DNA of 64,000 nt. Origin: Chloroflexota bacterium (GTDB taxonomy: Bacteria; Chloroflexota; Anaerolineae; Anaerolineales; Villigracilaceae). The stretch lies in NCBI GenBank assembly GCA_016234495.1, contig JACRBI010000024.1, forward strand, positions 62,001 through 126,000. Reading direction: 5' to 3'. The position numbers and the translations under genes were made by a program. How positions within the stretch are numbered: the first letter of the stretch is position 1; each line of letters starts with the position of its first letter. The notes beneath the pieces are model-generated. The model saw nothing but the letters and a program-made list of their open reading frames with translations. It ran no database searches and was not told the origin of the DNA. This document shows positions 48,266-55,996 of this stretch, piece by piece.

Positions 48266-48310
48266 ATCCCGCAGGTGCAGCGAGTTTTATTTCGCGCGCG
48301 CCCGCGGGAT
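48266..48310. repeat. inverted repeat, ATCCCGC word
   Basis: ATCCCGC (48266-48272) and GCGGGAT (48304-48310) flank GC-rich centre sequence. To its left, 48219-48256 carries near-repeats such as AGTGATCAGTAACCAGTATTCAGTGA. No gene is visible between pcrA and mscL. Confidence 0.5.
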
Positions 48311-48338
48311 GTGTTTACCTGTCAGCTTGTGTATGCTT

Positions 48339-48728
48339 CTACTTCAATTCAGATGTGCAGTATGGGCAGCGGGTGGCTTTAACGGGAATGGGAACAAAAC
48401 AATGCGGGCATTCCTTTGAGGTCGGTTCGGCGGCCGGCGCGGGCTTCTTCATGCTGTTCGCGGCTTTGACAATGAGAAAGATGACGAAGGCAATAACGAG
48501 GAAGTCAATGATGGTCTGCAGGAACGCGCCCCATGCGATTACTGCCTCGCCGACCGTGATGGACAGTCCGCTGAAATCAACACCGCCCATGACAAGGCCG
48601 ATCAGAGGGGTGAGGATATCGCTCACCAGCGAGCCGACGATCTTGCCGAAGGCGGCGCCGATGATGACGGCGACTGCCAGGTCCAGCACGTTGCCGCGTA
48701 AAACGAAATTTCTAAATTCCTTGAGCAT
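48339..48728 (-). CDS. mscL: large-conductance mechanosensitive channel with a C-terminal zinc ribbon
   Basis: This 129-residue protein begins with the MscL signature LKEFRNFVLRGNVLDLAVAVIIGAAFGKIV and a second helix FLQTIIDFLVIAFVIFLIVKA. The pore opens under membrane tension to release solutes on osmotic downshock. The usual C-terminal helical bundle is replaced by a short linker and ECPHCFVPIPVKATRCPYC, a four-cysteine zinc ribbon (C-x2-C...C-x2-C). In a homopentamer this would place five zinc sites under the pore. AAGGAG precedes the ATG. Confidence 0.94.
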   Translation of the reverse strand: MLKEFRNFVLRGNVLDLAVAVIIGAAFGKIVGSLVSDILTPLIGLVMGGVDFSGLSITVGEAVIAWGAFLQTIIDFLVIAFVIFLIVKAANSMKKPAPAAEPTSKECPHCFVPIPVKATRCPYCTSELK

Positions 48729-48857
48729 GGTCTTCTCCTTATAAAAAAATGCGCTTCCGTGATTTTATGTTAGGAAGTGGCGCTTGTCAACAAGGCGGCA
48801 CAAAAGGGTCAGAATCTGCCTTTGAAACAGGAGCAGGTCAAAGGTCAGGTTGGATGC

Positions 48858-48897
48858 GAAAAAAAACAACGGCAGGACATCACGCGATGCCCTGCCG
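48858..48897 (-). terminator. terminator of the NBR1-Ig lipoprotein gene
   Basis: CGGCAGG (48870-48876) and CCTGCCG (48891-48897), with inner CATC/GATG pairing, form a hairpin. On the minus strand it is followed by TTGTTTTTTTT. It lies 23 bases after the stop at 48920. Confidence 0.87.
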
Positions 48898-48919
48898 CGA
48901 AATCCGTTGCCGGTAGATT

Positions 48920-49585
48920 TTACTTGACGACGATTGTCAGGCTCATCGGGCAAAATTTATTTTTCCCGATGAAAATCTTCCATGTTGTTGAATATGTGCC
49001 GGGGCTGGCGGGCGCTTTCATGTCTACGATAATGACAGTCCGCTTTCCCGCGCCGACAGATTTGTTGAAATCGTAAACCGCTGCCTGGTGAATTTTGTCG
49101 CCGCTGACGTAGCGGTAATCGGCGCTGTTGGCGTCCCACCTGTCACTGCCTGTGTTCGTTACCTCCCAGGCGGCGTCAAAATCTGCGCCGGGGACATAAA
49201 CCGTATTGTCTGCGGGGCTTTGTGAATCAACGCGGCAGTCAAATGATGAGCCTCCGCCGGCTGAACTGTCGCGGGTTGGTTCTGGTGTTGGGGTGGCTGA
49301 TGGCACTGTGGAGGTGGGCAGGATGAAGATGAATGTGGGGGTCGGGGTTTCTGACGGCGGCAAGGTGCTGGTCGGGAAAGGGGTGACGCTGGGGGTCAGG
49401 GTCGCGGGCATGAGGAGCGCGGTTTGAGTCGCCGCGGCTTCGGCGGTCAGCACGATGGCAGTATTGATCGAGTTCGGGTCAAATGCGGGAATTTGCGTGG
49501 GCACAGGCGAGAGTGTCGGCATACAGGCCAGCACCAGCACAGTTACGATCAAAAATGAAAAAACTCTATAGTTCCGCCGTACCAT
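48920..49585 (-). CDS. lipoprotein with an NBR1-type Ig-like domain
   Basis: Signal peptide with lipobox LVLAC gives a lipid-anchored protein of 221 residues. The stalk (about 22-110) is Thr/Pro/Ser-rich and begins S-I-N-T-A-I-V-L-T-A-E-A-A-A-T-Q. The C-terminal ~105 residues form an Ig-like beta domain: V-P-G-A-D-F-D-A-A-W-E-V-T-N-T-G-S-D-R-W, with later TYSTTWKIFIGKNKFC. This is the pattern of the NBR1 ('next to BRCA1') Ig-like domain, common in Chloroflexota secreted proteins as far as I know. Two cysteines (in F-D-C-R and K-F-C-P) may form a disulfide. The ligand is unknown. It resembles the product of 50890-51528. Confidence 0.8.
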   Translation of the reverse strand: MVRRNYRVFSFLIVTVLVLACMPTLSPVPTQIPAFDPNSINTAIVLTAEAAATQTALLMPATLTPSVTPFPTSTLPPSETPTPTFIFILPTSTVPSATPTPEPTRDSSAGGGSSFDCRVDSQSPADNTVYVPGADFDAAWEVTNTGSDRWDANSADYRYVSGDKIHQAAVYDFNKSVGAGKRTVIIVDMKAPASPGTYSTTWKIFIGKNKFCPMSLTIVVK

Positions 49586-49703
49586 GATTCCTCCGGTTCA
49601 ACAGGTGTTACAAGTTCACGCCAACTTCAGCATCGGACATGCATAGTATATCACCCCAAAAGAACGCGGTTTCTTTAGCGTAAATGCGTTTGAAGCAGGA
49701 CAA

Positions 49704-49736
49704 AAACAGGCGGTTGAAAATCTCACCGCCTGTTTT
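49704..49736. terminator. terminator of the LytM gene
   Basis: ACAGGCGGT (49706-49714) and ACCGCCTGT (49725-49733) pair perfectly around 10 bases. On the minus strand TTTTTG follows, 33 bases after the stop at 49767, and TTTT follows on the plus strand. Otherwise 49586-49766 shows no gene. Confidence 0.85.
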
Positions 49737-49766
49737 ATCTGTTCGTTCGAAATTCAGACAGGAAAG

Positions 49767-50630
49767 TTATATGCGCGGAGGATTGGTGGATGCGTAACTT
49801 TCGCTTCGATCCTGCTTGAAAATTGCCAGCCAATTGCCATGAAACTTGCCGCCGCTGATACGCCCCCAAGTGTACCCGTCCTGATTGCCTGCCTGGGCTT
49901 CGAGTGAAATTTTGGAACCTCGGGGAAGAATGCTGACTTCCTCGCCGCTCACGCCGGGATTTTTCCGTACCGTCACGCCTGAGCTGGCGATCACATACCA
50001 GACAGTGGATGTTGCGCTGGGCTTGACTGCCTGCGGGGTGTTATCTGTGACATTGTTTGTGATCACATTGCTGGCGAGAGTATCCTCTGCGACAGCAATG
50101 CCATCGACGACATGCTGCTGGCGGAGCCAATCACGGGGATTAACAAAATGAGCCTGCAATCCCTTCCTATCTTCCTGCGGCCAATAATGGGGCGTGGAGC
50201 TTAATTTGTTGGTTGCGGAAATATCAAAATGGAGGTGATGATTATTTTTGAATATGCCGTTTCCATCCCCCACACCGGCAATTCTGTCTTCAGCGGTAAC
50301 CGACTGGCCGACAACAACGTTGATTTTTTCGACATGCCCATAGCGGCTGAAAAGCGGCTTGCCATCCACCATACCGTGGTCAATCACGATGATATTTCCC
50401 CAATACTTGGTTGAAAAAAGCTGGGCGTAGGTGACTATGCCATTGCCGATGGAATAAACCGGCGCATGTTTATCAGCATCCCAGCGCGGGGTATTCCAAT
50501 TTAAGTCTGCGCCGGTATGGTAGCCATAATCGTAATGCGTGTTGTAGGGCTGCGCGTCACTCCACCCTCCCGGCCAAATTTTTCCGGAATTTCGTTCTTC
50601 CTCGGTTCCGACTGGCGATTTAAAAACCAT
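49767..50630 (-). CDS. LytM/M23 metallopeptidase with a C-terminal SH3-like domain, no signal peptide
   Basis: The M23 domain (about 25-165) of this 287-residue protein carries the zinc ligands of YHTGADLN (H-x3-D) and the H-x-H of NNHHLHFD. A further domain (about 210-285) reads WYVIASSGVTVRKNPGVSGEEV, a bacterial SH3/KOW-like cell-wall-binding fold. Such proteins cut peptidoglycan cross-bridges. ATG 50630 has AAGGAG 7 bases upstream. From either possible start (50648 or 50630) no signal peptide or membrane helix is visible, odd for a wall hydrolase; it may be exported another way or released on lysis. It lies between two NBR1-Ig lipoprotein genes on the same strand. Confidence 0.82.
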   Translation of the reverse strand: MVFKSPVGTEEERNSGKIWPGGWSDAQPYNTHYDYGYHTGADLNWNTPRWDADKHAPVYSIGNGIVTYAQLFSTKYWGNIIVIDHGMVDGKPLFSRYGHVEKINVVVGQSVTAEDRIAGVGDGNGIFKNNHHLHFDISATNKLSSTPHYWPQEDRKGLQAHFVNPRDWLRQQHVVDGIAVAEDTLASNVITNNVTDNTPQAVKPSATSTVWYVIASSGVTVRKNPGVSGEEVSILPRGSKISLEAQAGNQDGYTWGRISGGKFHGNWLAIFKQDRSESYASTNPPRI

Positions 50631-50701
50631 AGCTTGACTCCTTACCATTATTTTTTTAGCGATGCGCTCATGGAAAGCAACACTGGATCAAGTTCTATTT
50701 C

Positions 50702-50729
50702 ATTATATAGCGGTTCCGAGAAAAAGCAA
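50702..50729 (-). promoter_or_regulatory. promoter of the LytM gene
   Basis: On the minus strand TTGCTT (50729-50724) and TATAAT (50707-50702) are 16 bases apart. Transcription would start near 50695, giving a leader of about 65 bases before the ATG at 50630. Confidence 0.5.
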
Positions 50730-50800
50730 CTACTTTTGTCCGAATTCGTGCTGCTTTTCAGCAGAACTTATTTTACAAGCCGGGGGAAACGAGTCAACAA

Positions 50801-50833
50801 AACGGACAGCCGCCTTGAGGGCAACTGTCCGTT
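50801..50833. terminator. terminator of the second NBR1-Ig lipoprotein gene
   Basis: AACGGACAG (50801-50809) and CTGTCCGTT (50825-50833) pair perfectly over 9 bp, with GCC/GGC pairing inside. TTTTG follows on the minus strand and GTTTTTC on the plus strand. It lies 57 bases after the stop at 50890. Confidence 0.8.
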
Positions 50834-50889
50834 GTTTTTCAACCAGATATTGTTTGATCTTTATACGGTAATTCAGGTCAAGATGCCGG

Positions 50890-51528
50890 TTATTTTGAAT
50901 CGATGATCACGCTCGGATAGCAAAGTTGTCCTTCCACCATCCAGGTCATGTAATAGCGGCCTTTTTGAGCAGGCGCAGTCGCATTGAGAATAACGGTATA
51001 CGAATCGCCAGGATTCATTTTATTGGGAATCTCCACCGATGTAGCCACGGTCATTTTCACTCCATCGGAGTATTTCACATCAACGCCGGCATCCCAGGGT
51101 CTCGTGCCTGAGTTAATGATCATCCACTTGATCTTAAATTGAGATCCCGCCTTGACCTCCTCCCTAAGTTCCGGGGTAATGGTGAAGACATTACAGGCGT
51201 AGGCCGGCTGAATCGGAGCAGGCTCGGGTGTGTCAGCTGGCTGATCCACTGGCGGCACCGGCGTGTCAGGGATAAGCGGGACCAGTTCCAATGTTGGGAC
51301 GGCAGTGGGCGAGGCTTCAGCAGTAGCTGCGGATACCGCCGTCGGTGTAGATAGCGGGACTTGCGCAGCAACCGTCTGCGCTACAGAATCTGCAACTTGC
51401 TGCTGAGCTTCCATTGTTTGAGCGACGGCGGCATCAACCAATGGCTGTATGTCAACAGGGGCCGGGCTTGGCGCGCAGCCTGCCAGTAGAGCAGCAAGAA
51501 TTATGATCGTGATCAGTTTATTGCGCAT
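50890..51528 (-). CDS. lipoprotein with an NBR1-type Ig-like domain
   Basis: Lipobox LLAGC lies after a hydrophobic signal segment in this 212-residue protein. The stalk contains VDAAVAQTMEAQQQVADSVAQ followed by Thr/Pro/Val-rich sequence. The C-terminal domain (about 110-210) reads E-V-K-A-G-S-Q-F-K-I-K-W-M-I-I-N-S-G-T-R-P-W and M-N-P-G-D-S-Y-T-V-I-L-N-A-T-A-P-A-Q-K-G, the NBR1 Ig-like pattern. Cysteines in YACNVF and QLCYPS match those of the 48920 protein. It starts 35 bases after the lysine 2,3-aminomutase gene ends, on the same strand, and has its own terminator. A role in binding cell-surface polymers is only a guess. Confidence 0.8.
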   Translation of the reverse strand: MRNKLITIIILAALLAGCAPSPAPVDIQPLVDAAVAQTMEAQQQVADSVAQTVAAQVPLSTPTAVSAATAEASPTAVPTLELVPLIPDTPVPPVDQPADTPEPAPIQPAYACNVFTITPELREEVKAGSQFKIKWMIINSGTRPWDAGVDVKYSDGVKMTVATSVEIPNKMNPGDSYTVILNATAPAQKGRYYMTWMVEGQLCYPSVIIDSK

Positions 51529-51563
51529 TTTTTTCTCCTTCTAAAACTATTTTGAATGGGTCA

Positions 51564-52895
51564 TTAATCCGTCTCGCCCGAACCGATGCCGAGCGGCTTC
51601 CATTTATTTTCATCCTTCAAACGATGCTGGATGCCGTCGCGGTTGTGAAGTTCATCGAAACCTTCAGGCTTGATGAACATCTGCTCGCCGTCAAGCAGGC
51701 CAGTGAGGCCGGTCTGACCAACTTCGGGACGTTTGCTCTGACAAAACTTGCAGGTCTTCGGGTCGTGTGACTTGTACTCGGTCGGCTCTTCGTAGGTGGT
51801 GACATAGCCTTCGTAGTTGCGCACGATCACCTTGTGGTCAGACATGCTCAACAGGTAATTGGGCATGACGGGAATCTTACCACCGCCGCCGGGCGCATCC
51901 ACGATGAATTGCGGAACAGCATAGCCGGATGTATGTCCGCGCAGGCCTTCGATGATCTCGATGCCTTTGGCAACGGGTGTGCGGAAGTGACCGGAACCTT
52001 CGACAAGGTCACATTGATAAAGATAGTACGGGCGCACGCGGATACGGGTCAGTTTTTGGACGAGTTCGCGCTGCATGTGAACGCAGTCATTGATGCCCGC
52101 AAGCAATACAGACTGATTACCCAAAGGAATGCCGGCGCGGCTCATGCGGTCACAGGCTTCGGCAAGCTCCAGCGAAATCTCATTCGGGTGGTTGACATGG
52201 ATGTTCAGCCACAGCGGGTGGAACTTGGCGAGCATGTCGCACAGTTCCTGTGTGATACGCATTGGCATGAAGACCGGCACACGCGAACCAATGCGGACAA
52301 TTTCAATGTGCGGGATTTCGCGCAGGCGGGTAAGCAGTTCTTCTAAAATTTTTGGGGCAAGCACCAGCGGGTCGCCGCCGGAGAGGAGCACATCGCGCAC
52401 CTGCGGGGTACGTTTGAGATACTCGATCTGCATCTCGAAATCCTGGCGGTTGAAGGTTTGGCCGGGGTCGCCGACAATGCGCGAGCGGGTGCAGTAGCGG
52501 CAGTACGACGCGCACTGGGTCGTTACCAGCATGAGAACTCTGTCAGGATACCGATGGACAAGCCCGGGCACGGGAGAGTGGCGGTCTTCCGCGAGGGAAT
52601 CCTCCATCATGGCGGTGAAGGCGTTCATCTCCTCTGAAACTGGGATGATCTGTTTGCGGACGGGGTCATTCGGGTCAGTGGGGTCTATCAAAGAAATATA
52701 GTAAGGGGTCACGTCCACGCGGAACAAGCCTTGCGTTTGCAACGCTTTGCGTTCGCTTTCGGTGAGGGGTAAAACTTTTTCGATCTCTTCAACTGTATTA
52801 AGGCGGTGACTTAATTGCCAGCGCCAGTCGTTCCACTTTTCAGCGGGGACATCGGCGTAAATTGGCGCGCGTTTTGAAATAATGGGTGTGGGCAT
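51564..52895 (-). CDS. kamA: lysine 2,3-aminomutase (radical SAM)
   Basis: This 443-residue radical SAM enzyme converts L-alpha-lysine to L-beta-lysine with a 4Fe-4S cluster, SAM and PLP. The cluster motif C-x3-C-x2-C is CASYCRYC. LLSGGDPLVL is the G-G-D-P motif and the PLP lysine is in GGGGKIPVMPN. The C-terminal C-K-F-C contributes to the structural zinc site seen in KamA. The partner AblB beta-lysine acetyltransferase, which makes the osmolyte N-epsilon-acetyl-beta-lysine, is not adjacent, and lysine-fermentation genes are also absent nearby. GGAGG lies just before the ATG. It may start the unit that includes the following lipoprotein gene. Confidence 0.93.
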   Translation of the reverse strand: MPTPIISKRAPIYADVPAEKWNDWRWQLSHRLNTVEEIEKVLPLTESERKALQTQGLFRVDVTPYYISLIDPTDPNDPVRKQIIPVSEEMNAFTAMMEDSLAEDRHSPVPGLVHRYPDRVLMLVTTQCASYCRYCTRSRIVGDPGQTFNRQDFEMQIEYLKRTPQVRDVLLSGGDPLVLAPKILEELLTRLREIPHIEIVRIGSRVPVFMPMRITQELCDMLAKFHPLWLNIHVNHPNEISLELAEACDRMSRAGIPLGNQSVLLAGINDCVHMQRELVQKLTRIRVRPYYLYQCDLVEGSGHFRTPVAKGIEIIEGLRGHTSGYAVPQFIVDAPGGGGKIPVMPNYLLSMSDHKVIVRNYEGYVTTYEEPTEYKSHDPKTCKFCQSKRPEVGQTGLTGLLDGEQMFIKPEGFDELHNRDGIQHRLKDENKWKPLGIGSGETD

Positions 52896-53088
52896 TTTTC
52901 CTCCGGATATTTATATGGTTAAAAATTGATGGCGCGTTACCGCGCAAATGGAGGGTCGTGATCTGGGCGAAAAAATCCTGCGAATTTCAGCAGCATCGTT
53001 TCATTGTAAAAGCAAACAGAAAGCGGGTCAATGACGTCATTTTTCGAGAGTACAATTGAATTATTGAAGCCCCCATGAGGAATTCCAA

Positions 53089-53358
53089 ATGAAATTGAGC
53101 GACGTCAATGTAATTCACAATCTGGAAAAACACCGCTTTGAAGTAACCCTCGATTCGTTCACCGCCGAACTGATCTATCATCTAAGCGGAGACAAGATCA
53201 TCTTCACTCACACGGGAGTCCCGCCGGCGTTGGAGGGACGCGGCATCGGAAGTCTGCTGGTTGGCGCGGGGTTGAAATATGCGCGGGAAAATAACCTGAA
53301 AGTGAAATCACTGTGCTGGTTTGTGGATAAGTACAGGCTGAGACATCCGGAAGAATGA
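53089..53358 (+). CDS. small GNAT-like N-acetyltransferase (YjdJ-type)
   Basis: The 89-residue product is a minimal GNAT fold of the Acetyltransf_CG group: RFEVTLDSFTAELIYHL, then FTHTGVPPALEGRGIGSLL with the acetyl-CoA loop G-R-G-I-G-S, then YARENNLKVKSLCWFVDKY. The conserved Cys near the end (S-L-C-W-F) is typical. Substrates of this group are not well known. GAGG lies upstream of the ATG. It is the first of the plus-strand genes and ends 30 bases before the first polysaccharide-type membrane gene. Confidence 0.88.
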   Translation: MKLSDVNVIHNLEKHRFEVTLDSFTAELIYHLSGDKIIFTHTGVPPALEGRGIGSLLVGAGLKYARENNLKVKSLCWFVDKYRLRHPEE

Positions 53359-53388
53359 GAGATTGCGTTTTGTGGTAAAAGTGGGGAT

Positions 53389-54978
53389 ATGAAGAACTTC
53401 ATTCAACGTGATCTGATCTGGATCGTTCCGCTCTCGCTGGGGCTTGGGGCGGTTTTGTCATCTCTGCAAGCGGGCAACTGGCTGATCGGCTGGCTGGGAT
53501 TCTCCTTCCTCTTTCTTGTTTCTTTTTCTCTGCTCACGCTTGCTGCGAGATGGGCTGGCGGTGGGAAAACCCTCGCATGGATGGTTGCGCTTGCCTTCAT
53601 TTTGCGGTTTGCCGGCGGCGTGGCCACCTACCTTGCGCTCCCCGTCTACGGCTATGTGACGGATGAAGATCAAAGCGCCGGCTTTACCTACACCGACGCG
53701 CATCGCCGCGACGCTCAGGCATGGGACCTGGCAAGCTCCGGGCATCCCATTCTGGATGCGTTTAACAAAAAATATGCCTACGATCAATACGGCGGACTGC
53801 TGGCGTTCAGCGCATTCATTTACCGCTACCTATCGCCGGATGCTCACCGCCCGTTGATGCTGGTGCTGTTATCCGCGTTTATGTCCGCGCTGGGGTTGCC
53901 CTTTCTATGGAAGGCCGTCGCTTTGCAATGGGGCGGGAAGCTTGCGCTGTATGGCGGGTGGATTTATGCCTTGTATCCTGAAAGCGTTTTGCTCGGCGGG
54001 TCAGCCATGCGCGAGCCGTATTTATGGGCGTTCAGCGCATTCGCGTTGTGGGGATTTGTAACCTGGAGTGGTTTCGATACGGCGGATAAACGCCGCCTAC
54101 TCAACCGCCAATCAATGATTTGGCTGGGGCTTGGCATTGGAGGCATGTTGCTGGTTCAACCCACTGCCGCGCTGGCGACTCTGGTCATTCTTGCGGGCTG
54201 GGTCTACTTCACAAGCGGGCGCAGGCATATCTCGTGGTGGATGATTTTGGCTTTTATCGTTGTGTTTACTGGCGGCGTATTCCTGCTTTCATCCGGCTTG
54301 AATCGTTCGGGGAATTTTGAAAGCGGAACACCAGTGGGCATTATCAATAAATTCCTGCGCGAGGCGGTCAAGTGGGATGTCTATCAGCTGGAGCGCGGTT
54401 CGGGCAAGGTGCAAAGGCTTTTTGAGCAAATGCCCGACTGGCTTCATCTGCCGTTCGTGACCGTTTATGGGATCTTCCAGCCCGTCCTGCCCGCGGCATT
54501 CGTCGAACCGACGGTGTTGATCTGGCGGATCATCGCGATCCTGCGCGCCGCGGGCTGGTACGCGATGCTGCCGGCGCTGATCCTCTCTTTTGTGGCGTCG
54601 GCAGGCACGAGCGAGGAAAAGAAGCGCGGGTTTTTCATCTGGCTGAGTTTTATGGTCTGGGGCTGGATTCTCGTCACAGCTTTGCGCGGCGGCGGCGACC
54701 TGTGGGACAATCCGCGTTACCGGGCGATCCTGTTTTTGTGGCAGGCGATTCTTGCCGCGAACGTTTGGGATTGGTGGCGGACTTCGAGGAATCCATGGTT
54801 TATGCGCGTGCTGGCGATGGAGCTTGTCTTCGTGACGATCTTCGGTCAATGGTATGCCAGCCGCTATTTTTACCTCGGGAGTCAATTGCCTTTCATACAA
54901 ATGATGGCGATCATTATTGGGTCATGGGTTTTGATCTTCCTTTGGGGTGTGTGGCGGGACAGAAAACGTAGTGTATAA
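53389..54978 (+). CDS. GT-C-like polytopic membrane glycosyltransferase candidate
   Basis: About 11-12 transmembrane helices are visible in this 529-residue protein. An extracytoplasmic loop after the third helix carries the acidic cluster V-T-D-E-D-Q and later D-A-H-R-R-D-A-Q-A-W-D-L-A, as expected for the catalytic region of ArnT/PMT-type GT-C enzymes that use polyprenyl-phosphate sugars. G-G-G-D-L-W-D-N-P-R-Y-R near the C-terminus is a further conserved-looking loop. The exact family was not fixed. It begins a co-directional surface-glycan locus; the gmd gene follows after 32 bases. Confidence 0.65.
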   Translation: MKNFIQRDLIWIVPLSLGLGAVLSSLQAGNWLIGWLGFSFLFLVSFSLLTLAARWAGGGKTLAWMVALAFILRFAGGVATYLALPVYGYVTDEDQSAGFTYTDAHRRDAQAWDLASSGHPILDAFNKKYAYDQYGGLLAFSAFIYRYLSPDAHRPLMLVLLSAFMSALGLPFLWKAVALQWGGKLALYGGWIYALYPESVLLGGSAMREPYLWAFSAFALWGFVTWSGFDTADKRRLLNRQSMIWLGLGIGGMLLVQPTAALATLVILAGWVYFTSGRRHISWWMILAFIVVFTGGVFLLSSGLNRSGNFESGTPVGIINKFLREAVKWDVYQLERGSGKVQRLFEQMPDWLHLPFVTVYGIFQPVLPAAFVEPTVLIWRIIAILRAAGWYAMLPALILSFVASAGTSEEKKRGFFIWLSFMVWGWILVTALRGGGDLWDNPRYRAILFLWQAILAANVWDWWRTSRNPWFMRVLAMELVFVTIFGQWYASRYFYLGSQLPFIQMMAIIIGSWVLIFLWGVWRDRKRSV

Positions 54979-55001
54979 TTCAGCGACTGAATTTTGATTA
55001 A

Positions 55002-55973
<972 letters not shown>

Positions 55974-55996
55974 TCCCTTTTTGTGCCTGAGCACTT

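Noticed and set aside
53028-53056. Promoter before the small GNAT gene
   Set aside because: TACAAT at 53051-53056 is acceptable, but no -35 hexamer lies at 16-18 bases and a chance match is likely.
54289-54900. 203-residue minus-strand frame
   Set aside because: It is antisense to the GT-C-like membrane protein; its Arg/Gln/His-rich translation is typical of a shadow frame.
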